From assembly GCF_042453785.1 (NCBI RefSeq), contig NC_091675.1, forward strand, positions 3,732,501-3,796,500: 64,000 nt of DNA, in the 5' to 3' direction. The notes under the pieces are model-generated. The model worked only from the letters and a program-made list of their open reading frames with translations, was not told the origin of the DNA and searched no databases. The position numbers and the translations under genes were made by a program. This DNA is from Malus domestica. Its lineage: Eukaryota > Streptophyta > Magnoliopsida > Rosales > Rosaceae. Positions 21,373-33,310 of the stretch are shown here, one piece after another. Within the stretch, counting starts at the first letter, position 1; every line of letters begins with the position of its first letter.

Positions 21373-24300
21373 CATATATATATATATCTTACGTTTGATC
21401 ATTAACCCCTTTTTTTCAGAAAAGTATGTAAAAGATGCCAGGAAGTACTGGGATGTGTTTTACAAGCGGCATCAAGATAAGGTATGTTTGTTGCTTACTT
21501 ATTCGGTTAGTAAATTTCAGCGTAGCTATTTACTTCTGCGGCTTCCGGGCTCGAAAAATGGTGACTTTAGGCACTGCTGCATTGTTCTGTATGCTTAATG
21601 TCAGTTGCTTGGATCTGAGTTTTGATTTTTGCCGGTGCTATGTAAATCTAACTGCGAATTCTTGAATCAGTTGTTTAAATCTCGGCACTACCTGGACAAG
21701 GAGTGGGGCAAATATTTCTCGGTGAGGGAAGAATTATGTTGGAGATATATATGGACGTTTTAGTTTTGTTGTTTCATATTCATCCAACAATTCAGTAAGA
21801 TTTTAACTTTTGTTTTTGTTTTCATCTGTTTGACTATCAGGGCGCTGGGCGGAAAGTTATTTTAGAGGTAAATTAGTGTGCTAGTCGTCCATGTTACTCT
21901 TGTTGCCTAGATATCTCTGTATCAGTCGAGATCATGTGGCACTATATCACGTGTCTGCTCAAATTGATTTGGAACAAGTATAGTTTACTTCTCTTTTGTG
22001 GAATAATTACTCGAATCAAAACGGAAAATGCCTCTCTTTTTTTTTCTGTCTTGTCTTGATGAACCAGAATCCTGTTTCCAGTCGTACTTTTCGCGTAAAT
22101 TTTGTACACTCTTGTGCCAAAATATTTATCTTGGTTTGTTTAAAGTTGGTGATCTATTGTATGTTTCTCTATAGAGGATCTCTGACCGTTTTCCTGTCAG
22201 GATGTTATGTATTGGATTATTGATTACTGTTTTCACCATACAGGTTGTCGTCGAGCTGGAAACTATTTTCCCACTGGTTGCGATGTATGCAGATGTTTTT
22301 GTCCATGCATGCGATTTTTCAACAACGGCTGTTAACTTGGTTAAGGTGTGGTTTTCTTCTACATCTACTTGCTCATTCCATGGCAAAGGATATTTGATTG
22401 AATATGTTCGAGGACGTTGCTCATGTTTGATCAATAAAATACAAGTAGACAAAAAATAGTAAGTTCATTTTAGGTTGGTAGTTGGTACTGAATAGCCGTG
22501 ACAAGTGATGCATGACGAGTTTTAGGTTGTTATCGCAGACACATAAAGACTTAGTAGATACCCGTGTTAGCGCATTTGTTTGTGATCTTACCATTGATGA
22601 CCTAAGCAAGCAGATTTCTTCTTCGTCCGTGGATATTATAACCATGGTATATGAAGTGAACATATTGAGCAACTTTCCCAGTGGTTCAATTTGACGAGTG
22701 ATCTTTTTTACTTAGTAAGGTTGCTGACTTGTTAAGTAGATATTTGTGTTATCTGCAGTGTCTCCAGAGAAGATGCCTATGTTATGAAGAATAATAGGAA
22801 AGTTCTCAAGGTAACTTATCTTATAAACTTTTATTTCAAGCAGCTCTTATTATAGAGTTAGTGTATGCCTCTTCATATCTGAAGAAATTTGTGGATTCCT
22901 CTTCCCCAGCCAAATGGTTGTGTGCTGTTTCGTGACTCTGCTACTGGTGACCTTGCTCAGGTTCATATATATGTGTGTGTATTTTGAAGTTCATCCTTAT
23001 TATAGATTGATTTGTTCTTCCTTTGAAAGATGGTTACAAGATATTGAAGTTTACTTCTTTGTTAATGTAATGGTAATTGACAGGAAAGATTGAATTGCAA
23101 GGACCAAAAGATAAGTGAAATCTTTTATGTCAGGGGTGATGGCACTGAAAGTTTTACTAGCACGCGCTCGTACATTGAACTACTTTTTACTTTTTTCTTG
23201 GTTGACAAGCTTGGTTGTGATCCCTTTTTATTTTCCAGCACGCTTTTTACTTTTCTAATGAGTTATTGATGAGTTTATTTGAAGAAAATGGTTTCGATGT
23301 TGAAGAACTTGATTTGTGCTGCAAACAAGTTGAGAATCGGTCAACGGAGTTGGTTATGAATCCGTAAACGATCCTATTTTCACTAGGGTTGTAGGTTGTG
23401 TTCTGTATGTGGATGAGGTTTGTCACTTTGATTAAATCCTGCTCTTCCTTTGGGGTTTTTTTTTTTTTTTTTTTTTTTTCTACTAATTCATCTTCCCCGA
23501 TCAAAATGTAATTCTTGTTTTTTATTCCTGGCGTTGGGTTCAAGCCATATTCCGCCTTTCAGATGATACAAACTCCTCTACCAAAACAGAAGCAGCAACC
23601 GAAGTAGATCATCTTGGTCAAGAGAAAATCGTGCTAGAGGTCAATGAGAAGATCTTGAAGAAACCTGTGAATGATTTGGAGGTTGACATTTCTGACGGTG
23701 TAGTGATGGAAATGTCTGGTGTCTTACCTTCCAATGACAACGAGGTAAAGTATCATCTTTTTTCCTTCCAGAAATATGCTTAAATTTTCATAATTGTTTG
23801 CAGAACTAGAGCTTTTATTAGGTTGTGACTCAACTCATTTTTTGAAGACATTCTTGCTCGTAGGTAATTGAGCTAGAGCTAGGTGATTTGACTTTCAAGA
23901 TAGAAGTGTTATCCAAAGTGGACCAACGCACATGCAAATCAACTGGTTTAATGTTGTGGGAATCAGCTCGGTTCATGGCTTCTGTTTAACCAGAAATCCA
24001 ACTCTGGGGGTATTTGCTCTATGGTCGCCACTATATCTGCTGACCTTGTGTTCACGACTGATGGTGACTCAAAAGCACTTGACCTACTGAAGCGAAATGT
24101 CAACTCAAATCTTAGGCCGACATTTCTGGACAAACCGATTACAAAAAGATTAGAGTGGGGAATAGAGATCATATAGAAGCCATCAAGGAAGCTAATTCTC
24201 AAGGTTTTGATATCATCCTCGGCACAGATGTCACTTATGTAGCTGAAGCTATCTTGCCCTTATTTCAAACTGCAAAGGAGTGGATTTCATCTGATAGAAG

Positions 24301-24540
24301 CACTGCTGAGGACTCCGAACCGGCCCTAATCTTTGTCATATTTTCCTTCCTGTAGACGAGCCTTCCATACTTTCAGCTGCATTCAAATTCGGGTTTAAGC
24401 TAGTCGGTAAGTGGCCAAAAGAAATTCCTACTTCATCACAAAGCATCATCAAATCTTCGTTCATGGTTCGGACTTCGGAGCATGTCCAAAGGAGAGCATT
24501 ACCATATCCTGTACTTCCACATGGAGCGGAGTTTTTCTGA
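21219..24540 (+). pseudogene. Pseudogene of a two-domain METTL2/TRM140-type methyltransferase (copy 1, nearly full length)
   Basis: Exons can be followed at 21219-21316, 21420-21481, 21671-21721, 21841-21867, 22244-22345, 22539-22646, 22759-22810, 22910-22960, 23084 to about 23146, 23239 to about 23363, then about 23560-23745 and 23864-24540. The first part matches the tRNA m3C methyltransferase family (EKYVKDARKYWDVFYKRH, HYLDKEWGKYFS, DVFVHACDFSTTAVNLVK, FYVRGDGT, HAFYFSNELL). The second part matches a Methyltransf_16-like domain (VIELELGDLTFKIEVLS, LGTDVTYVAEAI). Plant TRM140-like proteins such as At2g26200 have both. Lesions: one extra G in exon 1, SAM motif I replaced by VVVELETIFP, a frameshift in the SPEKM exon, a lost donor after GDGT (gaaag for gtaag), and a deletion plus frameshifts around SARFMASV in domain 2. 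An alternative ATG at 21181 is in frame after the exon 1 insertion but does not rescue the other breaks. Confidence 0.85.
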
Positions 24541-25555
24541 CTCAATAGTTATATTTTTTTCTTCTGTTACGACGAATTATATCAAGAAATACAGTCAAGG
24601 TTCAACATTCCAGACATTTTTTTTTTGTTGTCACATTGCAGCATTTGCCTTCACGTATGCTTTCTACCCCTTAATTCTATTTGGCAACATTATCAATTGT
24701 AATTGTAAAGCATTCTTTATCCTTTGAACGAAGATCTGTAATTTTCTTGTAATTTGTTTGAGTTGCGCATTGGATGAAAGGGGAGCGTTCACCTTCAATT
24801 GAGTTTTTTTTTTCCTTCTTTTTGTTGGGTATATAAAGCAGTAACATAATTTCACAAAATAAAATTTTCCTATAGGTGATTTTAACATCTCTAATTTAAA
24901 AAAATTAAAAGTAAATCTCTCTCCCTCTCTTCCCACTCGCACTCCACGTTCTCTCTCACTCTCTTCATCACTCCTTCAATTTTAAAAACCATGTGGGCAT
25001 ATATTAGTACTTAAGAACAAAATCACTTAACTGCTTATTGGCACACCTTAAAATAAATCCAAAATGACATAAAATATCGAATAAATCCAAAATGACATAA
25101 AATATCGATAAGTTATGTTGGTATGGATGTCCATTGCAAAATAGTCCATGGATTCCATATATTTTATCAATTAGAAAGGGACTTATCGTTTCCTTTGAGT
25201 TTTTGTTTTAGACTTATTTTTAACCATGCCTCGTGTAATTAAAATTTTAATTTTACTTTGTTTTCCGTGTTTAAAAGTTTAAAAATCATTATCTTATTTC
25301 TTAAAACTCAAAACTCGCTCCATCTTTATCATAAAACTCAATTTTCAAATCCCATTTTATCTCATGTAATTCAAAAGTCTTCATTTTATTTTATAAAACT
25401 CAAAATCCCGCTTCTCATCTTAATTCTGATAATTTGTGGGTTTAATTTAGATGTACTAAGCTAATCAATTTATTTTTTATATTTTTTCATCTCTGCAACT
25501 CAAGCCCAACAACCCATAAAAATTATTGTTAAATATCACTGAAAATTTATAATCA
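24541..25555. other. Intergenic AT-rich region in unit 1
   Basis: No gene. A 28-29 bp direct repeat (aaatccaaaatgacataaaatatcg) occurs twice at 25053-25109. The part from about 25258 matches unit 2 from about 42990 (aaactcaaaagtcg and similar), which marks where unit 2 resumes after the LTR element. Confidence 0.5.
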
Positions 25556-25559
25556 AATA

Positions 25560-26805
25560 CATGGTAGCATTACAACATAAATCTTGAAAACTGCTAGGTT
25601 TACAAATATCCAGGGCCTGTTAGCAAGAACAGCTATGGCTTCAAGCAACAAGATCTGCCCTACATGCTGAAGGGTTCTTCAAGATCACCAACACGAAGGT
25701 AGACCTTACGCCAAAGAAAGACTGCTGGCACATATACAGTATGGAAATTCTTCTCCCAAAGAGGCTATTAACTTCACCAGAATATTCGAGATTTAGCTGC
25801 AAATTAGGCCAACGAGCACTACCATTGCAGTATTTACTATATCATGAAAAAAACTTACCACATAGATCTGAGGGTTTATATGGTATGTTGATTACGCGTC
25901 TCGACTGCCAAAATTAGTTAGGACCCATGTAGAGCGAAGCCTGAAACGATGAATACAGTTCATAATTCATGAACAGAAGTCAGATCAGACTAGAGAGCTT
26001 TTGTGTCCACAGAGAAATTTTCAACTTTCAGCCTACGGTATAAATTGCACCAATTAGGGCGAGAGAGCAATATTCACCTGGCTACCAAGTATAGATAAAT
26101 ACTTTTTGGAAAACGGCCTTGAAGTCAGCAAATTAATGATAAATTTAATGCCTAAAATTAAAGGATTTTCGACAGCAAAAAACTAAAAATAAAAATAAAA
26201 ACCCTAGAAACCCTAATCACTAATCCGTACATAGTTTGAGACCAACATGTCAAAATCAAATAAATCTCTGTGACCACGACAACAATATGCAATGATCCAG
26301 TCTAGATTCCCCATCGATTAGGACTGATCAGTGGTAATTTCCTGGGTGTAAATTTATATGCAGAAATTTCATGAAAAATTGTAAACAGGCAAAAATACAA
26401 AACAAACATGATTCAGAGAGAGAGAGAGGTGGGTGACAGATAGAGAGTAAGCACACAAAGCTTCAAGCATGAACCCAGCATGCAAGAAAATACCATGTGT
26501 GCTCACTCTCTTCTGTCACCGTCCTTTACCCTTTAATTATTTGAACCTCCTTCATCGATATTGCACCAGATAGAGAGAGGGGCATCCCAAAACCTTAGCT
26601 GTTAACCCCCAAATGCTTTATGAGATTGGAACATTTATTTGCTTTTTTAGGGAGAGGATTTTGAACCCTAGATCTAGCTACTCCTATCTATCGCTCTGTT
26701 CGACCTCACCGGGAAGGGAACACCTATCTATCACTCTACTCACCCTAGCTTGGTCCCTCACCGGTGAGGGAACCCTAATAGCTTAACTTTGATTTGCTTT
26801 GATAT
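25560..26805 (-). ncRNA. MIR156: Probable pri-miR156 transcription unit, copy 1
   Basis: The stretch from the TATA box at 26831-26839 down to about 25560 is conserved in the second unit (43450-45132) although it has no protein coding capacity, as expected for a primary microRNA transcript. The hairpin lies about 0.3 kb downstream of the TATA box. The 3' end and possible introns cannot be defined from sequence alone. Confidence 0.6.
26430..26522 (-). ncRNA. MIR156: MIR156 precursor hairpin, copy 1
   Basis: Read on the minus strand, the mature miR156 TGACAGAAGAGAGTGAGCAC lies at 26518-26499 (5' arm). The complementary arm at 26454-26434 reads GTGCTTACTCTCTATCTGTCA. The duplex has one G:U pair and one bulged A, the usual miR156/miR156* geometry, and a loop of about 44 nt containing the tgcatgctgg and catgcttgaagc inverted pair. 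miR156 guides repression of SPL transcription factors and controls the juvenile-to-adult change. Location beside COG8 matches Arabidopsis MIR156e (At5g11977), recalled from memory. Confidence 0.96.
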
Positions 26806-26830
26806 GAGAAACTGCAAGGCCTGTTGGGGC

Positions 26831-26839
26831 TTTATATAG
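26831..26839 (-). promoter_or_regulatory. TATA box of MIR156 copy 1
   Basis: CTATATAAA on the minus strand, followed downstream by a GC-containing leader (gccccaacaggccttgcag). The same arrangement occurs in copy 2 at 45159-45167. Spacing to the mature miRNA is about 320 bp. Confidence 0.75.
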
Positions 26840-27374
26840 AAGGAAAAGGAGAGAAAAGAGAGGATTGCATCACGTATGGAATAAATGTGGGTTTATCTTC
26901 TATTGGTCATCTTCGATTATTTAATGCCATTTTAATTCTTAATCACAGATCGAAGAGAATGGAAAAAAAAAGTCGTCTAGAACTTTATCTCTTCCCATCC
27001 GATATGTTCAAACCCCAACCACATACATTTATTCAGTTACTATCACCTATGCATCTTGTAATTTTAAATCTTCCAATCCTTTGCTCTTCTCCTTTATTTT
27101 GATCTGTGATCATCCCTTCCTTTCCTTTCAAGGGAATATTGTTTTTACTTATATCCTCAATTGATGGTGATGCTTATTTTGGATGAGTTTAAATTTCGAG
27201 CTATACTTAGTGGATAGATTACAAAACTCAAAATTTAAACTTATCCAATGATAATAAATAAGGTGATGAGCATTACCACCACTTAAAGATTGTGAGCAAA
27301 AATGCACCCTCCTTTCAAGGATGAGCCCTATCCTATCTTTTCATGCTATGGCTTGTCCTCCATATTATTATATA

Positions 27375-29175
27375 GGCCAATGATCCATGTGGTCATAAGG
27401 TATTCAGAAGATAGCTCATGTGCTAAAATAACTCGAATTTAAACCACTGTGGTGTACTCCGTTAGCAAATTTAGTCCAAAAGTGATTTTTCCGTTAATTA
27501 TCCGTTAATACATGGGTAAAATTGTTTTTTGACATGTGCACTCTTCCTCGTCTCTCTGCTCTCTCTGTAATTTGAATTTTCACAAAACCAGTTCTGAGAA
27601 AGCCGTCATTGAGATCGGCAGGAAGCTTCAAGAATGGCCTTTCGTTGCTTTCTACGAACAACAAGAAAGCCGTCACTGAGATCTCCAAATTCGCTTTGGG
27701 CTTGTTGTAGCTTCAAAACGAACATGTAGAAGAATGTGAAGTTATTAATGATGGCGGTGGTCACGTGCCGGGAATAATGGATGAGGTTTTCGGTTTCTTC
27801 ATTGAGATTTTGGTGATGGCGGACTACTCGACCAACTTTCCTACGACGCTTGACCATGGTAAAGTTGCTAAATTTCACTTCAAATTGAATGCAATATTGG
27901 TTTTGCCTTTTTTTTTTGTGCCTGTTGCTTTAATTTTCTAATGAAGTTGTGGAGAATTGAAAAGAAATCACGTTTCTGGGATGAAGCTTTGATTTGTTTA
28001 GAAGAAATCGAAATTTATTTGAAAGTTGTTATGATAATTTTCGTTCGGTTTGATTTTGTGTTCTACTTTTGTAATGGTAGATACCGGAGTTGGAATTAGA
28101 GACCTCTTAATCTGTTTGTGATTGCGATACAACGATTGACAAGATAATTTAAAACAAACTAACATAACATTTGTAAAACCCCACATGGCCCAGGAGAGTG
28201 GATCATGTAAGCTTTATATGTATATTCTCATCTCTACCTAGCACGAGGCCTTTTGGGAGCTCACTGGCTTCGGGTTCCGTAGGAACTCTAAAGTTAAGTG
28301 AGAAAGGAACCAGAGCATTCTCAGAATGAGTGACCCACTGGGAAGTTTTGCTCGCGAGAGTTCCTAGAAACAAAATCGTGAGGGTATGGTCGGGGCCCAA
28401 AGCGGATTATATTGTGCTACGGCGGAGTCGAGCCCAGGATGCGGTGGGGGCCCGAGTCGGGATGTGATAATTTGGTATCAGAGCCAATCCTTGGTCGGAA
28501 GTGTGCCAACGAGAACGTCGAGCCCTTAAGGGGGTGGATTGTAACATCCCACATTGCCCAGGAAAGTGGATCATGTAAGCCTTATATTTATATTCTCATA
28601 TTTACCTAGCACGAGGCCTTTTGGGAGCTCACTGGTTTCGGGTTCCATAGGAACTCTGAAGTTGAGCGAGAAAGGGGCCAGAGCATTCCCAGGATGGGTG
28701 ACCCCCTGGGAAGTTCTGTTTACGTGAGTTCCCAGAAACAAAACCGTGAGGGCGTGGTTAGGGCCCAAAGTGGACAATATCGTGCTACGGTGGAGTCGAG
28801 CCCGGGATGTGGTGGGGGCCTGGGCCAGGATGTGACAACATTTGTGCTGGCAAGTTTATGCTGATTGAATTTGAATCAAACATTGTGTTGTACAAATACA
28901 AATTACAGACCTTCTACTTATCCATACTTCTCGGACATGGTGTTGCGAAAGTACAAATTACAGACCTTGTTCTTATACATTGGACAATATAAAGATGAGA
29001 AAGAAGAAGGTGCACACGTCAAACACAATTTTACCCATGTATTAACAGATAGTTAATGGAAAATTCACTTTTGGACTAAATTTGCTAACGGAGTACACCA
29101 CAAGGTTTAAATCCAAGAGGGGCTATCTTCTGAATACCTTATAATGACCACAAGGATCATTTATCCAATTTGGCC
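27375..29175. mobile_element. Mutator-like element with long TIRs, 1801 bp, interrupted by a Cassandra TRIM
   Basis: Ends are GGCCAATGATCC and its inverted form GGATCATTTATCCAATTTGGCC. The terminal inverted repeats continue for about 170 bp (caaggtattcagaagatagc, gtgtactccgttagcaaatt and acatgggtaaaattg are found at both ends in opposite orientation). The 9-bp duplication tattatata is perfect at 27366-27374 and 29176-29184. Unit 2 lacks the element at the equivalent site (near 45730). Without the nested 666-bp Cassandra and its TSD, about 1.1 kb remains, of which some 0.6-0.8 kb is internal non-TIR sequence (including an open minus-strand frame at 27606-27878) with no recognised transposase; capture of host sequence is possible. 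Confidence 0.85.
28172..28837 (+). mobile_element. Cassandra-type TRIM retrotransposon, 666 bp
   Basis: Two 298-bp direct LTRs (28172-28469, 28540-28837) start TGTAA and end TGTGATA/TGTGACA. The 70-bp interior has a primer binding site TGGTATCAGAGCC at 28473-28485 (initiator Met tRNA) and a polypurine tract aagggggtgga at 28528-28538. The 5-bp duplication acatt is at 28167-28171 and 28838-28842. Each LTR contains a 5S rRNA-like block (about 28274-28347 and 28642-28715) with gaactct-aagttaag (box A region), and gatgggtgacccc (internal control region) is intact only in the second LTR. A 5S-like segment in the LTR of a short non-coding element is the defining trait of Cassandra. It encodes no protein and needs enzymes from other elements. 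Confidence 0.93.
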
Positions 29176-29332
29176 TATTATATAATATATTGTATGGACT
29201 CGGTTGGAATTTTTGTCGTTTAATCGTATTATACCATTACTATATTGTATTTTACCAATTTTGTGTCTTTTTTTAAAAAAATTTTTGCCAAATGGTAGTG
29301 GTACAGTAATTTTTCCAAACCGAATGTATTTA

Positions 29333-29543
29333 GGGCTGGTTTGGTATTGCTATGCTTTGAAAAAAAACTACTTCCATTGTGCTGTGATAATAAACTCATT
29401 TTTGTTGCTTCACGTTTTCAACATTTTTTCACCCAAAACTGTGAACATAAGTTGTTTTTAAGTGTTTATCAAACACCTTTTTTAGCTCAGTTTTTTTTTT
29501 TATATCCACTTTTTATAGAAACACCTTAGTAATAAATCAATAC
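29333..29543. mobile_element. PIF/Harbinger-type MITE, 211 bp, TSD TTA
   Basis: Starts GGGCTGGTTTGGTATTGC. TTA flanks it at 29330-29332 and 29544-29546, and unit 2 has the uninterrupted site acatttagtatgg near 45970. A longer relative with the same TIR is at 59197-59540. The right TIR is decayed here. Confidence 0.7.
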
Positions 29544-30472
29544 TTAGTATGGTATTGGGTATCCAAAATTAATACCGACCATAGGCTGTACCATAACGAA
29601 TATTTGTAGTATGTATTTAATTATATATATATATATATTTGTTAAATTATATAATACTAATTACTAACTTTTATCGTTAATATATTTCACTTAGTTTGCA
29701 ACTTGAAGTCTTTAACTTCTATTTGATTTGGACCGTAACTTTTATATTTAATACTTTATGCATGGTTTGGCTAACTAATCTAAATATGTGTGAAATAATG
29801 ATGAATTATGAACCTTGGTTGTAAGTTATAGGTATTTTAGAATATTTTAAAAATTAAAGATGATAATAAGTTTCATCTTAGTACGTTGGCTACTTGCTTA
29901 ACAAAAAAAATTGAAGCAAAAAACATTTTAAGCTAAAATTCAGATTTGGTTCCCAAAATATAGCCAAATGTTAAATTGGTAAAATACTATTATTATTACA
30001 TGCCAACCGAATTTTATAGCATACCGAAATTTGATATACCAAAAATTTTGTATGATAATGATACTAAATTTAATTTGTCACACCAAAAATTTAATATGAT
30101 AATTGGTAAGGAAATTTTGGTACAGTAATATCGAAACCATCCCAAGAATGGACTTAATTTGGACATGTCGTTTTTCCAACGTAGCTCCAAATGTATGCAT
30201 AAATTTTAAGAGTTTATTTTCAAGAAATTGCATTAATTGTGCGATGATGCATATGATATTTTTAAGAGTCAATATAGATTTGCACCAATAATTTACAAGT
30301 TATTCTTATCTGTTTTTGTGAGTGAGTAATTTAGAGCCATCTATAATTGTGAAGGAGTGCCAAAGATGATTGTCCATGTATGTGTGAGTAGTTCCTATAT
30401 ATATTCACATTCTCACAAAATATAAATGATTTTGAGTCAAATGTGGGAGGCTATACCCAGAAAAATCCCTAA

Positions 30473-30835
30473 CACTATGTTTGGACAAGGGAAATAAACT
30501 TGGAATTTTAGTAAAATTCAGAATTTATAAATTGACATGCACCAATTCCCTTGTTTGGATTCATAAACATAGAAATTTAGAATTTCCGCGTGGAAAAAAA
30601 ACTTGGAATTTGGGGCCTCCAATTCCCAAGTTCAAATTCCATGTAAATAGGTGTTATTTCCCAATTTCTATGATTTAGAGTTTAAAAATAACAAATTCAG
30701 AATTCAATTCCATTGTTCTTTTAGATTAACCAAACAAGAAAATTTACAAATTCTAAAAAATAAAATCTTGTCATTTCAATTTCCGTCATTTTAAAATTCC
30801 TTAGTAATCTTAAATTTCTTCATCCAAACATAGTG
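30473..30835. mobile_element. Tourist-like MITE, 363 bp, TSD TAA
   Basis: Terminal inverted repeats CACTATGTTTGGA and TCCAAACATAGTG are perfect. TAA is duplicated at 30470-30472 and 30836-30838. Unit 2 shows the empty site ccctaaatgattg near 47430. This combination is typical of PIF/Harbinger-related MITEs. Confidence 0.88.
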
Positions 30836-31370
30836 TAAATGATTGTATACATCAAGTGTCAAAACAAAACGCGTCATTGATTATACTGAGTTGATTGCAC
30901 CATCATTGTTGGTGAATCTATAACGATGAGTGACATTTGCATAACAATGATTATATTTTGTTTTCTCGTCTTGAGAGTGTTCCATATTGAAGTCAAATTC
31001 TTGCATTTAGAATATTTATAAGATTACAACCTCTCAATTAATTGTAATAGATTTTAACACTTGCAATATAATTTAGCAATCTAGCATAATCAATTTCGAC
31101 CACCAGTGTATCTGTAAGATCTGCATAAATTAATACAACCTGTGGCACATAAAATATTAAAAAGAAGAAACATTGAACACATACGATATTCAAAAGAAGG
31201 AGGAAATTGGATAAGTGATCAAGCTATTACGATCTTTAGTAAATCATTGTTGTCATTGAAATCACATGCAGATATAAGCAGTATCCCCATTTGCTAGCTA
31301 GATTGGCCGAATGGGCAGAATGCCTTGAATCTCCATGACACAATAAAACACGCAGAATACAAATTATGAG

Positions 31371-31524
31371 TAATATTAAGTAGACTTAACTTTTTAAATT
31401 AAATTTGTAAATTATGTTATATGATTTACATTAATAATTTAATCATTCAATACTTGAGTAATAATTTAATCATCAATAACCACATCATATTACATTAATC
31501 TAAATAGTTAGTCACTCTATCATT
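31371..31524. mobile_element. MITE (family 3), about 154 bp
   Basis: Starts aatattaagtagacttaac and its right end reads inward aatgatagagtgactaac. It belongs with 48568-48756 and 51516-51630, which share the aat(g/a)ttaggaagatt-like ends. Unit 2 lacks it at the equivalent place (near 47985). Confidence 0.55.
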
Positions 31525-31648
31525 ATCGTACAAAATATATCTGCTAGGTCAAACATGGTAAAGCACTATGCCCTCTTAATCAAATCATAAACTAATTAAG
31601 TGCAAATCATAATAACAAAGCAATGTGGCAGGGTCAGTTCTTTAAAAG

Positions 31649-31870
31649 AAGGCAAGTTGTCTGCCCTCCTGTTTGGGTGCCATTCTTATCTTTTTTTATT
31701 TGTATGGTTACGGTTAAGTCACGTCAATATTTTATATTCTTATTATTTTTTGTCTTATTATCTCTATAAAAAAATTAATATAAAATGTTGACGTGGCTTA
31801 ACTATGACCGCACAAAATAGGAGAGGATAAGAAGGACACCCAAATAGGAGAGGCAAACAATCTGCTTCCT
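31649..31870. mobile_element. MITE with about 80-bp imperfect TIRs
   Basis: Left end gaaggcaagttgtctgccct and right end (inverted) ggaagcagattgtttgcctc extend into matching tttgggtgtccttcttatcc and ggttaagtcacgtcaatatt tracts. Unit 2 lacks it (agtttctttggaaaaag near 48100). A distant relative may be 52058-52235. Target duplication not clear. Confidence 0.6.
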
Positions 31871-32309
31871 TGGAAAAAAAGAAAAAAGAACATGAAGAAT
31901 TGCTTTCACACAGATTGGCCAATGAGAGGTCAACAGACCCATTATTCTAGATCATACTATACACAAGCCGGCGGAAAAAAGAAAGATAAAAAAAAGGGTA
32001 AAGTAGTTTAAAGTATATATGCTTTATAATAATTAATTTATTTTTATTGTTGGAATAATAATTAACTCAAAAAATGCAAACGAAGGAATAAATCACGGGC
32101 AGTGTCACAATCCCCTCACATCGAACATCATTCAGTGCAAAAATGCGTGGTTTGTGTTGTAAGACGTCAGACCTTTGTTACATTCCGTAATGAAATATAT
32201 AGTATGTGATCTGATTTGATACTTGCCTACAGTAAATAGTGTATACGGTAACTAAAAGCCTATGCAGCCCATTGAGCAGAGTAAAACTAGATTCAAGAGA
32301 TATTTAATA

Positions 32310-32463
32310 AAGGAAAACTAATGAAAATGATATGAAAATTTTGAGTTTTAACGATAAAGATAAAATAAAAGGTAAAGTGAACAGTATCATAATTGATTTT
32401 TAGTGTAAAAATGTGGTTTTTCGTTTAAGTGAATAATACCGCGGACTTTTCGTTAAAACGCCC
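32310..32463 (+). mobile_element. 154-bp MITE (family 2)
   Basis: Starts aaggaaaactaatgaaaatg and ends cgttaaaacgccc. Flanks atttaata and atttaatt are an imperfect 7-9 bp duplication, and unit 2 has the unoccupied site gagatatttaacgcttc near 48885. Confidence 0.75.
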
Positions 32464-33310
32464 ATTTAATTAACGCTTCTTGAAATGCAGTCATGCTTAC
32501 CTAAATATTTTTTTAGGACATGTGAGAGACAAACTTATTTTCTATATTATTTGTTAAGTATTACACTTATGAGTAACCTCAGTCAGACTATTGGATTATC
32601 TAATGAGTAATAGATAAATACAATAATGTTACTTTTAGTTTTTATTATTTTTAAATTAGATCCACTCTTGAACCAATCCAATTTGAATCTAATACAAATT
32701 GACAAGTCAAATCTGATAATCTGAATAATGAATACGATTCAAATTTAATATTCTATTATAAACGAATTCACATACAAATCAAGATTGATCTGATCCAAAT
32801 TCGACCCATTTACAAGTCTATCTTAATCGATACCACATGTGCATTGAGGATGTATTACGAGCTATGTGGCTTACCAAGAAGTACCACTGTACCAGTGAAT
32901 GATGATAAATGGTAGGGTAGGAAGAAAAATACCCATTATGGAAGTGGGCATGCCATTTGTATGGCCTAAGACTTACCCTTTTTGGAGTGGGAAATGAGGG
33001 AGGTGCGAACATACATATTGCACATGTTTCGACAACCCTAGCTAGGGCAACAATGCTTTGATATTTGTCAAAAGACACCACTTGCATTGCCAATCATGAT
33101 GATAAAGCATCTTCTCTTGCCATCGTGGTTTATACTATAGTCCATGGTCCATGGTCTATGGAACACTTTTTTCGGGGTAAGTGGTAACCCTAATGGCATG
33201 CGAGAGACCCTTGGAGCCTTTGGACCAGCAGCATGCTTTCATTTTATCCTTTTCCACTTTCGGCGGCAACCAAAACGAGTGAGGAGGACATCTGGACATT
33301 TATCAGGGTG

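Noticed and set aside
26824-27102. 92-codon ORF 26824-27102
   Set aside because: It overlaps the MIR156 promoter on the opposite strand and is not preserved in unit 2.
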